DNA of 64,000 nucleotides from assembly GCF_025562715.2 (NCBI RefSeq), contig NZ_JAPFCC010000001.1, positions 4,323,501 to 4,387,500 on the forward strand, in the 5' to 3' direction. Below the pieces are notes generated by a model. That model searched no databases. It was not told the DNA's origin and was given only the letters and a program-made list of their open reading frames with translations. Numbering within the stretch: position 1 is the stretch's first letter; every line of letters begins with the position of its first letter. Origin of the DNA: Endozoicomonas gorgoniicola. GTDB lineage: Bacteria; Pseudomonadota; Gammaproteobacteria; Pseudomonadales; Endozoicomonadaceae. A program made the translations under genes and the position numbers. This document shows, one piece after another, positions 24,437-32,648 of this stretch.

Positions 24437-25816
24437 TTGAGTCAGGCACTGTTTTCCAGCTTACCACTCCCCCCCGCCCTGTTAACCAACCTGAAAACCA
24501 TTGGTTATCAGGAGATGACAGCCATCCAGCAGCAGAGCCTGCCCCTGGCTCTTGACGGCAAAGACCTGATTGCCAAGGCTAAAACCGGTAGCGGCAAAAC
24601 GGCGGCTTTCAGTATCCCGATGCTGACTAAAATCCGTCAGCGCTTTTTTGGCTGCCAGGCTCTGGTACTTTGTCCAACGCGGGAGCTGGCGACGCAGGTG
24701 GCGAACGAAATTCGCAGGCTGGCTCGCTACCAGCAGAACATAAAGGTCGTAACACTCTGTGGCGGTCAGCCCATAGGGCCACAGATAGGCTCTCTGGCTC
24801 ACGGCGCTCATATTGTGGTGGGTACTCCGGGGCGTATTCAGGATCACCTGCGCAAACGAACCCTCTGCCTTGAAAAAGTCAGCACACTGGTGCTGGACGA
24901 AGCCGACCGTATGCTGGATATGGGGTTCATTGACGCCATTGAAAACATCATTGACCACACACCCGGCCATCGTCAGACCCTGCTGTTCTCTGCTACCTAC
25001 CCGAAAGGCATTCGCCAGCTCAGTGACCGGTTCCAGAATGAGCCTGAAGAAGTCACCGTTGAGTCTGTGCATAGCCACCAGCATATTGCACAGTCTTTCT
25101 ATCAGGCGGATCACCATGAAAAACCCGATGTTCTGCACAAACTGCTGGCACATCACCAGCCATCGTCCAGCGTCATTTTCTGCAATACCAAACAGGTGTG
25201 TAAGGATGTGGGGGTAGAACTGTACAATCTTGGTTACAAACCTCTGGTTCTCCACGGTGATATGGATCAGAAAGAGCGCGATCAGATGCTGGTACGCTTT
25301 TCCAATCAGAGTTCCAATATCCTGATCGCTACTGACGTTGCAGCCCGTGGACTGGATATTGATGACCTGGCCTGTGTAATCAATTACGACCTCAGTCGCG
25401 ACCCCGAAGTGCATGTTCATCGCATCGGGCGTACAGGCCGTGCAGGCAAAGAAGGTCTGGCATTCAGCCTCTACACATCCAAAGAACATTACAAACTGGA
25501 ACGCATTGCAGACATACTGCAATCAGAGCTGTCTGAATCTGACCCCAGCCACCTGCCAAAACCGAAAACCGAAGCCCCGAAAGCTCCCATGGTGACGCTG
25601 GCCATTGATGGTGGACGCAAACACAAGGTAAGACCCGGCGATATTCTCGGCGCCCTGACCGGCGATGCTGGCATTGCCGGAGATCAGGTGGGAAAAATCA
25701 ATGTCTTTGATTTTGTGGCTTATGTCGCTATAAAAAGAGAGTCGGCTCGCAAGGCTTTGAGCCGACTGGAGCAAGGAAAGATCAAAGGCAGGAAGTTTAA
25801 AGTTCGCCGGATTTAA
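24437..25816 (+). CDS. dbpA: ATP-dependent RNA helicase DbpA
   Basis: DEAD-box helicase that acts in assembly of the 50S subunit by recognising hairpin 92 of 23S rRNA. 459 residues. Motifs in order: Q motif (GYQEMTAIQQQSLP), Walker A AKTGSGKT, PTRELA, DEAD box VLDEADRMLD, SAT, and VAARGLDIDDL and HRIGRTGRAG in domain 2. The C-terminal ~75 residues (MVTLAIDGGRKHKVRPGDILGALTGD...) form the DbpA RNA-recognition domain, distinguishing it from RhlE at 59985. Start codon TTG. Confidence 0.95.
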   Translation: MSQALFSSLPLPPALLTNLKTIGYQEMTAIQQQSLPLALDGKDLIAKAKTGSGKTAAFSIPMLTKIRQRFFGCQALVLCPTRELATQVANEIRRLARYQQNIKVVTLCGGQPIGPQIGSLAHGAHIVVGTPGRIQDHLRKRTLCLEKVSTLVLDEADRMLDMGFIDAIENIIDHTPGHRQTLLFSATYPKGIRQLSDRFQNEPEEVTVESVHSHQHIAQSFYQADHHEKPDVLHKLLAHHQPSSSVIFCNTKQVCKDVGVELYNLGYKPLVLHGDMDQKERDQMLVRFSNQSSNILIATDVAARGLDIDDLACVINYDLSRDPEVHVHRIGRTGRAGKEGLAFSLYTSKEHYKLERIADILQSELSESDPSHLPKPKTEAPKAPMVTLAIDGGRKHKVRPGDILGALTGDAGIAGDQVGKINVFDFVAYVAIKRESARKALSRLEQGKIKGRKFKVRRI

Positions 25817-25821
25817 AGCGT

Positions 25822-27249
25822 TTATGCCAGCGGCAGATTAATGGTTACCAGCAAGCCACGGTCGTTATTCTCCAGATGAATATCACCACCGTGGCTATGG
25901 ATGATATTGCGGGCAATGGACATGCCCAGACCAATACCACCCGTTTCCCGGTTTCTAGACTCTTCCATCCGCACGAACGGTTCAAATACTCGTTCTGTCA
26001 TCGCTTCAGGAATACCATCGCCTTCATCCTGTATCCGTATTTGAGCGCTTTCCTGCCCTGCAGACGTACTCACATGGGCAACAGAACCATATTTCACCGC
26101 GTTCTCTATCAGGTTACGCATTGCACGCTTCAGACTCACCAGACGACAATGGGCAATAACTTCCTGACCGTCCTGATAGTGAACATGCAGGCCAATATCC
26201 CGTAAGTCTTCACACAGACTATCCAGCAGGGCATTCACATCGACCGCCCGGGTTGGTTCATTGTCTGAAGCCTGTCGTGTAAATGCCAGAGTGGCTTCAG
26301 ACATCTGGTGCATTTCATCCAGAGTGGCCAACAGCTGATCCGTGTCCGGCCCCGGTTCCATCAACTCAACTCTGAGCCGCATGGAAGTAATGGGTGTTCT
26401 CAGGTCATGGGACAAGGCTGCCAGCATACGGGTACGATCTGCCACAAACCGCTGTAGTCGTTCATTCATCAGGTTGAAAGCCCTGATCAACTCGCGAATA
26501 TCCTCAGGCCCCTCTTCCTGAAGCGAGTCGATTTTTTCACCCAGCCCCAGCCGGTGCGAAGCAGACGACAGTTTCCGCATGGGTCGGGTAATGCGGCGCA
26601 CCATAAAGATAATTCCGGCCAGAACACATAAGGTCGATATTCCCATCAAAAACGCGGTTCTTTTAGCCAGTAAGGGCATAACCTTTGGTGTCGACGACTG
26701 CATATTCAGCCACTGCCCATCATCCAGCTGGATAGAGACATTGAGAAATAACAGGTTAGGACGTCTTTTATATCGGTCATGACCCCTGTCCCCTCTGCGC
26801 TCCTCCCAATGCTTTGAACGACGGGGAGGCGTCATTTCTTCAGATCGATCACTGGCAAGATTCACCCTTACCTGTCGCCCCGGTTTCGGGTCGTCAAAAG
26901 ACCCGGCAATACGATCAATCAGCATCTGTTCTTCAGGAGAATAGTCACCAGCCGGCACCAGACTCTGGTCGGACAAACGGAAAAACGCATTCTCCCGGCG
27001 AGTCGTTTTTAAAATTGACCGGTGCAAACTGGCCGGACTGGCTTCCAGCACTTCCGCAAGGGTGGCGGTCTGACGGGTCAGCATCCACTGGTTAATGCGA
27101 TTCACAGCTTCTTTATGAGCGTCACCTGCCATCCATAGACTGATCGCCAGCGCCAGCGCCATACCCAAAAGCACCACAAGAATCATCTGGCTTGCCAGAC
27201 TTTCAGGCCAGAAACGTGATGAGCGTAATTTGCTAAAACGTTTAATCAA
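25822..27249 (-). CDS. Two-component sensor histidine kinase
   Basis: 475 residues. Membrane helix near residues 20-42, a periplasmic domain of about 150 residues that includes a very basic and charged stretch (KHWEERRGDRGHDRYKRRP), a second helix (TAFLMGISTLCVLAGIIFMV), HAMP, and a HisKA domain with SHDLRTPITS (phospho-acceptor His281). The ATPase part has NLIENAVKYG and DEGDGIPEAM. It pairs with the response regulator 123 bases upstream. The stimulus is unknown; the His-rich periplasmic protein encoded divergently suggests metal or envelope stress. Confidence 0.9.
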   Translation of the reverse strand: MIKRFSKLRSSRFWPESLASQMILVVLLGMALALAISLWMAGDAHKEAVNRINQWMLTRQTATLAEVLEASPASLHRSILKTTRRENAFFRLSDQSLVPAGDYSPEEQMLIDRIAGSFDDPKPGRQVRVNLASDRSEEMTPPRRSKHWEERRGDRGHDRYKRRPNLLFLNVSIQLDDGQWLNMQSSTPKVMPLLAKRTAFLMGISTLCVLAGIIFMVRRITRPMRKLSSASHRLGLGEKIDSLQEEGPEDIRELIRAFNLMNERLQRFVADRTRMLAALSHDLRTPITSMRLRVELMEPGPDTDQLLATLDEMHQMSEATLAFTRQASDNEPTRAVDVNALLDSLCEDLRDIGLHVHYQDGQEVIAHCRLVSLKRAMRNLIENAVKYGSVAHVSTSAGQESAQIRIQDEGDGIPEAMTERVFEPFVRMEESRNRETGGIGLGMSIARNIIHSHGGDIHLENNDRGLLVTINLPLA

Positions 27250-27372
27250 ATTCTATTTCCTGAAATCAGGTTGCTTTTACTATGAAAATGCAGCTCTCCC
27301 AGACTCCTCAGTCATTTTCATGTTTCGGAGTGAGCCGCATTTTCAGCTCATGGCTGTTTAGGAGCGATCTCT

Positions 27373-28107
27373 TTAAGAAACCATATTGGCCGTAAACGAA
27401 TAACCCCCACCCCAGACGGTTTTGATTAACCTGGGGTTTCTGGGATCTTCTTCTATTTTTTTGCGTAGCCTGCTGATCTGGTTATCAATGCTGCGGTCAA
27501 AAGGCAGAGCTTCACGCCCCTTGGTCATATCCAGTAACTGGTCACGACTTAATACTTTTTTGGGGTGGTTTAAAAAGACGGTCAACAAGCGGAATTCCGA
27601 TGTGCTGAGCGGCACAAGCAGGCCATCCTGCCGTTCCAGCTGATGCTGATTAAGGTCAAGCGTCCAGCCTTCAAAGCGCATTTTTTCAGGCTCATTGACT
27701 GACTGTTTCTGCGGACGAACCTCGCTCACCCGTCTTATCACTGCTTTTACTCTGGCCAGCAGTTCTCTGGGGCTGAAGGGTTTGGAAATATAATCATCAG
27801 CCCCCATTTCCAGGCCAACGATTGTGTCGGTTTCTTCGCCCAGCGCCGTCAGCATGATAACGGGTGGGCCACCCTTATCTTTCAGATAACGGCACAGGCT
27901 CAGGCCATCTTCTTCCGGCATCATGATATCCAGAATGACCAGGTCCACCGTTGTCTGCGACAACACATTGCGCATCTGCTGACCACCATCGGCCAGGCTG
28001 ACCTGATAACCATGCTGCCCTAAATAACGTCCTAACAGATCACGAATTTCGTCGTGATCATCGACCACAAGAATATGCTGTTGTTCTGCCATAGCTTTAA
28101 CAACCAC
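27373..28107 (-). CDS. OmpR-family response regulator
   Basis: 244 residues: receiver domain with DD16-17, phospho-acceptor Asp60 (VILDIMMPEEDG) and Lys in the ISKPFSPREL segment, then a winged-helix DNA-binding domain (LSTSEFRLLTVFLNHPKKVLSRDQLL, RSIDNQISRLRKKIE). The start is GTG at 28107, with GAGGG eight bases upstream; an ATG at codon 6 is possible but lacks a site. It is the first gene of the kinase operon and probably binds the inverted repeat at 28157-28205 to control itself and the divergent periplasmic gene. Confidence 0.9.
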   Translation of the reverse strand: MVVKAMAEQQHILVVDDHDEIRDLLGRYLGQHGYQVSLADGGQQMRNVLSQTTVDLVILDIMMPEEDGLSLCRYLKDKGGPPVIMLTALGEETDTIVGLEMGADDYISKPFSPRELLARVKAVIRRVSEVRPQKQSVNEPEKMRFEGWTLDLNQHQLERQDGLLVPLSTSEFRLLTVFLNHPKKVLSRDQLLDMTKGREALPFDRSIDNQISRLRKKIEEDPRNPRLIKTVWGGGYSFTANMVS

Positions 28108-28156
28108 TTTACTGACCCTCTCTTGTCTCGATTATACGGGCTCAGATTAAGCAAAG

Positions 28157-28205
28157 TTGTATCAAATATTATCAGCCTGACAAAAAGCACTGCCAGTTGA
28201 TACAA
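28157..28205. promoter_or_regulatory. Inverted repeat in divergent promoter, likely response-regulator site
   Basis: TTGTATCAA (28157-28165) and its exact reverse complement TTGATACAA (28197-28205) lie between the response regulator (start 28107) and the periplasmic gene (start 28296). The placement suits autoregulation and control of the divergent gene; binding is inferred. Confidence 0.55.
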
Positions 28206-28295
28206 ATTGCGACAACTGACCGCGCTGAAGAGATATTTCTGAGACATCCCCACGCTTTAATGAGAAGCGTAAACCAGACAAACGAGGAAGGGTCC

Positions 28296-28727
28296 ATGAA
28301 CAAAAAAACATCTATCGCTTTTATCGCCGCAGGCCTGATCGCCATCACATCGGCTTTTGCATGGTACGGTGAAACGCAAGACTCTGAAGGTCATGAGCAC
28401 CGGTCAGAACACTGCATGAAAGGCGGCAGGCATCATGGTTACAAGATGGGGAAACGTGGCTGGGCTGGTCACAAAATAATGGAGAGAGAATTCACCGCTG
28501 ACCAGATCGGGACGCTCACCAAAGCCAGACTGATTATGCGTGGTAATGAAAACCTCAAATTAGGAAAAGTAACCAGCACGGAAAATGGCTACAACGTTAC
28601 CATCGTGACTCAGGATAACTCTCTGGTGAAAGAACAACAGCTGGCGAAGAACGGCATGCCTGTTAAAAAATTTGAGCGCCTGCAAAAGCGTATTGAAGCA
28701 CGCAAGGCAAAAGCCAGCTCTCAGTAA
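28296..28727 (+). CDS. Small exported His-rich protein
   Basis: 143 residues. A typical Sec signal peptide (MNKKTSIAFIAAGLIAITSAFA) is followed by a His/Gly/Lys-rich stretch (HEHRSEHCMKGGRHHGYKMG...) that could bind metal ions, then a charged helical domain. Start at the ATG 28296 preceded by GAGGAAGGG. Periplasmic location and divergence from a two-component system recall Spy, CpxP or ZraP-type accessory proteins that feed back on the sensor, but I see no family motif such as LTXXQ. Function inferred only from composition and position. Confidence 0.7.
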   Translation: MNKKTSIAFIAAGLIAITSAFAWYGETQDSEGHEHRSEHCMKGGRHHGYKMGKRGWAGHKIMEREFTADQIGTLTKARLIMRGNENLKLGKVTSTENGYNVTIVTQDNSLVKEQQLAKNGMPVKKFERLQKRIEARKAKASSQ

Positions 28728-28784
28728 TACCCATTCCGGTCGGCAGGGCTGGCTCATACAACGCCCTGCATGGGTGATAAACTC

Positions 28785-28913
28785 TTAGACACATCCGATT
28801 TAAGAAATTTGACGCTAAATAAGTTGGGACAGTACGAGGAACTCAACTTCTGGGTGTGCGACCCATGGTTCAACATACATTGCAAAATGTATCTGTACGG
28901 TCAAATGGTGACG
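28785..28913 (+). pseudogene. Broken third copy of the C-H-D family, 5' part
   Basis: In frame this encodes LTLNKLGQYEELNFWVCDPWFN...KMYLYGQMV, which matches LTLSEFCQYENYNYWVCDPWFN...KMHLYGVMV of the copies at 4644 and 5559. The N-terminal ~115 residues, including the candidate Cys and His, are missing. The match stops where a TnpB element begins, and the rest continues at 30602. It is on the opposite strand from the intact copies. Confidence 0.8.
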
Positions 28914-30600
28914 TGAACTACTCGCCCCTGAAGGAGCGAGCTTCCAATACTAAGCAGCTACCGCAGTAGCAACTGTTCTTTTCTTTTTTGACGTTTCGCT
29001 GCCAGATGCGGGAGAGTGCTTGCACTTTCCCGTCTTACGAATGGCTCCACGTCCTTTAGTCAGCACAGGAATACCCTTGCCAACCAACTCTGTTCCGGAG
29101 TCTAAAAGTAAATTAATTGCTCGTTTCTTAGTTACGATGCTGGCGTTTCGGTCAGCGTTGTCAACGTGTCCGCAGCTACCGCAAGAAAACAATTCCTGTG
29201 TCTTACGGTTGTCGGGGTGAGTGTAGTCGCATTCCGCACACTCTTGACTCGTATAATGTGCAGGCACTTTGAATACTGCCTTACCTGCTCTTGCCGCTTT
29301 GTAGCGGGTGTAACTTTCCAGATAATGCCAGCCAACATTTAGCACAGCCTTGTTGAGCCCTGCTTTGGCCCTGGCTCTATTTGGAACAAACTTGCCGTTT
29401 CTATCTTTCCTGACCTTTGGCTTGCGAGTCATCTTCGAGGTTTTCAGGTTCTCGAAAATGATGACCTTCGCCTTGCTATCGACTATCTTCCGACTGGTTT
29501 TGTGGCAGAAGTCTTGCCGGATACTTGCCACCTTTTTATGTTGACGGGCTATCCGGTTTTTTGTCTTTTGCCTGCGGTTAGAGCCTTTGGTTTGGCGAGA
29601 CAGACGACGTTGCAGTTTTTCAACGTACCGCTTGCGTTTATCCATGCTCTTTTTCTGATTCTCCGTGAAGTCGTAAGCCTCCACGCCGGTATGCACTGGT
29701 ATTGCAACACCACGATCCACGCCAATGACATACTCTTCCAGCCATTCTTTAGAAGCACCTTTCAGGTACTCCAGGTGTTCCTTTTCTGTTGCGGGTTCTT
29801 CCGATCCATCGTCATAGCAGAAAGAAACGAAGTACCGACCAATCTCTTTCCTGATGTAAAGGGACTTGGGCTCGTTGAATGCACCGTGGGACTTGAACGA
29901 CAGATAACCGATATTGTTGGTCTTTGTGCCTATAAAAAGACGGGTTACACCGTCATCACATACATCGAACCGGAATAATTCTTTTGTGAGGTAAATGCTG
30001 CCTTTATCAGTTTTTGGCTTCCTTTTTGGCTTGCCGCACAAACCTTTCATATGCTTCTGGAAGGTCTGATACCAGTGGGTAGCTGAATTTCTGATTATTT
30101 GACTGGGACAGCTATAGAGCCAGGGAGAAAGCTCTCTGCTTTTAAATTGAGCGGCCTTAGTGTCAACCGGCGCAAATGTCCCGACAGGGCAATATTTTCT
30201 TGCGTAGGCGCTGTAGTAGCGATGTTCGTCACACTTGGCATTCCAGATAAACCGGGCGCAACCCATCCACTGAGACAGGATCAGCTTTTGCTGGTCTGTT
30301 GGGTTGGCTTTTAATCGGATGCCCTGAAGCATTGCAGTGCCTGTTATGTTGAATGCCTTTATGCTAGTGCAGCTAAGCGCTAAAAACCATGCAGGCAGCA
30401 CTAGTATTTTCAGCAAAGTATCGCCGGAACGTATTCACGAGGGAAATGACCGATCAACTTCGTGAGATCTTTTCAGAAACCTGCCCGCAAATGGAGTGCC
30501 ACTTTCAGAAAATTCGTTAAGACTTCTAAACGGTCGTCACAGCAAGGCTAGCGCCTTGCGCTGGCTAGACCCGCCTCTAAAGAAGCGGGTTTGCGCCAGT
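28914..30600 (-). mobile_element. IS200/IS605-family element carrying only tnpB (IS1341-like)
   Basis: The element separates the two halves of a recognisable gene, which fixes its borders to within a few bases. On the minus strand the right end (28914-28950) ends with a hairpin GCTCGC...GCGAG and TAGTTCAC, typical of these elements. The left end (30541-30590) has hairpins GCAAGGC-TAGC-GCCTTGC and CCCGC...GCGGG. No target duplication is expected for this family. No tnpA is present, so movement would need a transposase in trans. Confidence 0.8.
28950..30332 (-). CDS. tnpB: TnpB (IS605 OrfB) RNA-guided nuclease
   Basis: 460 residues from the ATG of MLQGIRLKANPTDQQK, the usual TnpB opening (a longer reading adds an unlikely hydrophobic leader). 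The RuvC-like nuclease residues are all present: Asp206 in IGVDRGV, Glu294 in IIFENLKTSKM and Asp394 in DNADRNAS. The zinc ribbon CAEC...CGSC lies between the last two. TnpB proteins use an RNA made from the 3' end of the element (here around 28914-29000, minus strand) to cut DNA at a target adjacent to the insertion motif. All key residues are intact, so the protein could be active. Confidence 0.9.
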   Translation of the reverse strand: MLQGIRLKANPTDQQKLILSQWMGCARFIWNAKCDEHRYYSAYARKYCPVGTFAPVDTKAAQFKSRELSPWLYSCPSQIIRNSATHWYQTFQKHMKGLCGKPKRKPKTDKGSIYLTKELFRFDVCDDGVTRLFIGTKTNNIGYLSFKSHGAFNEPKSLYIRKEIGRYFVSFCYDDGSEEPATEKEHLEYLKGASKEWLEEYVIGVDRGVAIPVHTGVEAYDFTENQKKSMDKRKRYVEKLQRRLSRQTKGSNRRQKTKNRIARQHKKVASIRQDFCHKTSRKIVDSKAKVIIFENLKTSKMTRKPKVRKDRNGKFVPNRARAKAGLNKAVLNVGWHYLESYTRYKAARAGKAVFKVPAHYTSQECAECDYTHPDNRKTQELFSCGSCGHVDNADRNASIVTKKRAINLLLDSGTELVGKGIPVLTKGRGAIRKTGKCKHSPASGSETSKKKRTVATAVAA

Positions 30601-30601
30601 G

Positions 30602-30811
30602 TTTCGATCAAAGTCTGCCAGGTGGAAAAATGAAGGTAAAGAAATTCACTCTGCCCATATAACCGAAACGGCAGCCCAATGGGGGCTCAGGTTGTATTCT
30701 GGCAAAATACGATTTACCAGAATGACAGACAGCAATGGAAATCCTACCAGTGATTATGGGTTACATTTCTCCCGATATCGCCCGACCCCGGAAAGCTGCC
30801 TCATTTTGTAA
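30602..30811 (+). pseudogene. Broken third copy of the C-H-D family, 3' part
   Basis: Reads FRSKSARWKNEGKEI, then TAAQWGLRL, FTRMTDSNGNPTSDY and a short tail ending at 30811. Copy 1 has NLKSTQWEYEGKEI, PATQWCQRL and FRMTDSSGQPTADC at the corresponding places. It continues the gene interrupted at 28913 and has no start of its own other than a GTG. The insertion and the lost N terminus leave no functional product. Confidence 0.8.
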
Positions 30812-31000
30812 ACCTTCATGGAGTACTAACGAAACGTTTTTATAGTCTCAAATCACATTTTCTTACACTTCATCACTCAAATTAAGATTTTACTTTTATG
30901 GCTGAAACCCCGTTTATCATCTATATACATCTGTCCTGACAAGAATGTTGATTTAATCCTGCCTGAAGCAGGCCTGAATATAAAAAGACAGGTGACCTGA

Positions 31001-31885
31001 ATGAAGTCCTTTTTTAACAAAATACTGATGCTTTCATTGCTCTGTATCTCCGCTACCCTGTCAGTAGCCCGTGAAACTGCCCCCACAGGCTGCTGGTTTG
31101 ATACGACAAAAGATACTGCCGCAGATTACGAAAGTGCTGACAAGCACGTAAACAGCTACTGCTCTGTTCCCTATAGCTCAACCGATTACTATATCGGAAA
31201 AGTCATTGATGATGATGGCACCCCGGAATGCCATTACACCACCCCTGGAAGAGATGAAGGGTACGGGTACGATGTCCGATGGCTGGTCACGAATTATGAG
31301 ACTTTAAAAGACATCATAAAAAAGCATGGAAAGCACGGAAAATTTCATGAAAGCATTGATAATTTCCACAGTCATTTCCCTGAATGTACAAGCTCAACCC
31401 AAGGGCATACGCCCATTATGGCTCCGGTCAATAACCCAACGATTGCCCAGCCATCTTCTCACAGGGAGGTCTGTCTTTCAGATGAAACTCTGGCAGGAGG
31501 AAATAGAGGAATAAAAATCGGCTATTGGCAGAATGGACAGTGTCAGACCAGCGATAATTCGCCATTTTATCCTAAAAAATCGAAAGAGCAGCCAAAAGCC
31601 AGCGACGGCTGCCCGGAATACAACCCTGATACTGAATTTTCCTGTGAAGGGTATAGTTTTTATCGTCGGGGCTGGGCAGAAGAGTGCATCAGTGCGTTTG
31701 GTGCAAAGTCATGCTACGAAAGCACAACCTGTAAAAAGAAACAAACACAGGAAGAGTGTTGTAAGTTTGCACACGATGAGAATTGCGAAACTGTCTCCAT
31801 GGATAAAAAAGGAAAGTGCTGTTGTGGTGTCAGACTTAACAAGGATAATGACAAATGCCGAAATGTGGGATTGAGAAGAGAATAA
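31001..31885 (+). CDS. Exported cysteine-rich orphan protein
   Basis: 294 residues with a clear signal peptide (MKSFFNKILMLSLLCISATLSVA). The mature part contains more than 20 Cys, dense in the last 90 residues (for example QEECCKF, KGKCCCGV), implying a disulfide-stabilised extracellular or periplasmic protein. A central region is His-rich (KKHGKHGKFHESIDNFHSHF) and Tyr-rich blocks occur in the N-terminal third. No family is recognised. GTGACC before the ATG gives a weak ribosome binding site. It may be an effector, adhesin or metal-binding protein; there is no direct evidence. Confidence 0.65.
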   Translation: MKSFFNKILMLSLLCISATLSVARETAPTGCWFDTTKDTAADYESADKHVNSYCSVPYSSTDYYIGKVIDDDGTPECHYTTPGRDEGYGYDVRWLVTNYETLKDIIKKHGKHGKFHESIDNFHSHFPECTSSTQGHTPIMAPVNNPTIAQPSSHREVCLSDETLAGGNRGIKIGYWQNGQCQTSDNSPFYPKKSKEQPKASDGCPEYNPDTEFSCEGYSFYRRGWAEECISAFGAKSCYESTTCKKKQTQEECCKFAHDENCETVSMDKKGKCCCGVRLNKDNDKCRNVGLRRE

Positions 31886-32010
31886 TGATAACGCCATAAA
31901 CAGATCCCTTCACACCATTTCGAATAAGCCACGGACGGCAAAACGACACAACCTGTATCCGTAACAACCTGACCTGACGAATAGCTGGTCGGGTTCTCGT
32001 TAACTACATA

Positions 32011-32040
32011 GTTGACCATGTCAACCATATCTATTCTAAT
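32011..32040 (+). promoter_or_regulatory. Promoter of the marR gene overlapped by an operator palindrome
   Basis: TTGACC (32012-32017) and TCTAAT (32035-32040) have 17-base spacing. The palindrome GTTGACCATGTCAAC (32011-32025) covers the -35 box. A related palindrome sits at 32543-32557, so this is probably the binding site of the encoded MarR protein and makes it autoregulated. Confidence 0.65.
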
Positions 32041-32073
32041 ATCCTCAATTTTACTTTGCGGGTATTGCCTTCA

Positions 32074-32496
32074 ATGAGCCAGCAGGCGAAACAGTTATTC
32101 GACGCCTTACTGACGCTTTCACACCATTTCAGCACAAGCTGTTGTGAAAGCAGTCATTGTGAAGAGTTCAGCCTGATTGACTATCTGGCGCTTCGCAGCA
32201 TCCAGAACCAGCCTCAATGCTCTGTTCAAACCATTGGTCAGTCACTGGGCTTCACCAAAAGCGGTGCCACCCGGGTCATTAAACGTCTGGAAGCCCGTAA
32301 TCTGGTCTCCATCTGCGTCAACCCGGATGACAGCCGAATCAAGTGCCTGTCCCTGACCGGGCTTGCAGAAGACTGTCTGGACTCAACCAGAAGCCTTCAG
32401 GCACAGCGGATAGACAAACTGCTGAACAAAATGGAACCAGAAGCAGCCGCACAGCTGGTACAGGGGCTACAGGCACTGATCCGGCACCTGAAGTAA
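32074..32496 (+). CDS. MarR-family transcriptional regulator
   Basis: 140 residues. The winged helix is visible as YLALRSIQNQPQCSVQTIGQSLGFTKSGATRVIKRLEARNLVSICVNPDDSRIKCLSLT, followed by the dimerisation helix. The N-terminal helix has an unusual cluster of cysteines and His (STSCCESSHCEEF), a possible thiol or metal switch. I start at the ATG 32074; an in-frame TTG at 32056 is an alternative. Paired palindromes before this gene and before the ABC operon point to repression of both. Thiol sensing would fit the glutathione-synthetase-like gene of the operon, as an inference. Confidence 0.88.
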   Translation: MSQQAKQLFDALLTLSHHFSTSCCESSHCEEFSLIDYLALRSIQNQPQCSVQTIGQSLGFTKSGATRVIKRLEARNLVSICVNPDDSRIKCLSLTGLAEDCLDSTRSLQAQRIDKLLNKMEPEAAAQLVQGLQALIRHLK

Positions 32497-32511
32497 CCCA
32501 ATAGAGACCAC

Positions 32512-32530
32512 AGCCTGAGCAGGCTTTTTT
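32512..32530 (+). terminator. Rho-independent terminator after marR
   Basis: AGCCTG (32512-32517) pairs with CAGGCT (32520-32525), followed by T5. The stem is short, so read-through into the ABC operon is possible. Confidence 0.6.
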
Positions 32531-32542
32531 ATTTCCCAATTG

Positions 32543-32557
32543 GTTGACACTGACAAC
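32543..32557 (+). promoter_or_regulatory. Second MarR-type operator, before the ABC operon
   Basis: GTTGACACTGACAAC matches GTTGACCATGTCAAC at 32011 at 12 of 15 positions, and both are followed by CAT. It contains a TTGACA hexamer that could be the -35 box of the ABC operon, 90 bases before the start of the first gene. Confidence 0.6.
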
Positions 32558-32648
32558 CATGTAACCCCTGGAAACCTTTGATGCAAAACGCTTTCAAACC
32601 GAACAGCCATGAGCGAAATGCAATTTTCATGGAAAGGAGTAACCGTTC

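Noticed and set aside
24482..25522. 346-codon open frame antisense to dbpA
   Set aside because: It is the shadow of the dbpA coding frame: low-complexity composition, no ribosome binding site, and the helicase motifs are unambiguous on the other strand.
30333..30416. Longer N terminus of TnpB with a hydrophobic leader
   Set aside because: Family proteins begin at the MLQGIRLKANPTDQQK segment; the added residues lie in the left end of the element.
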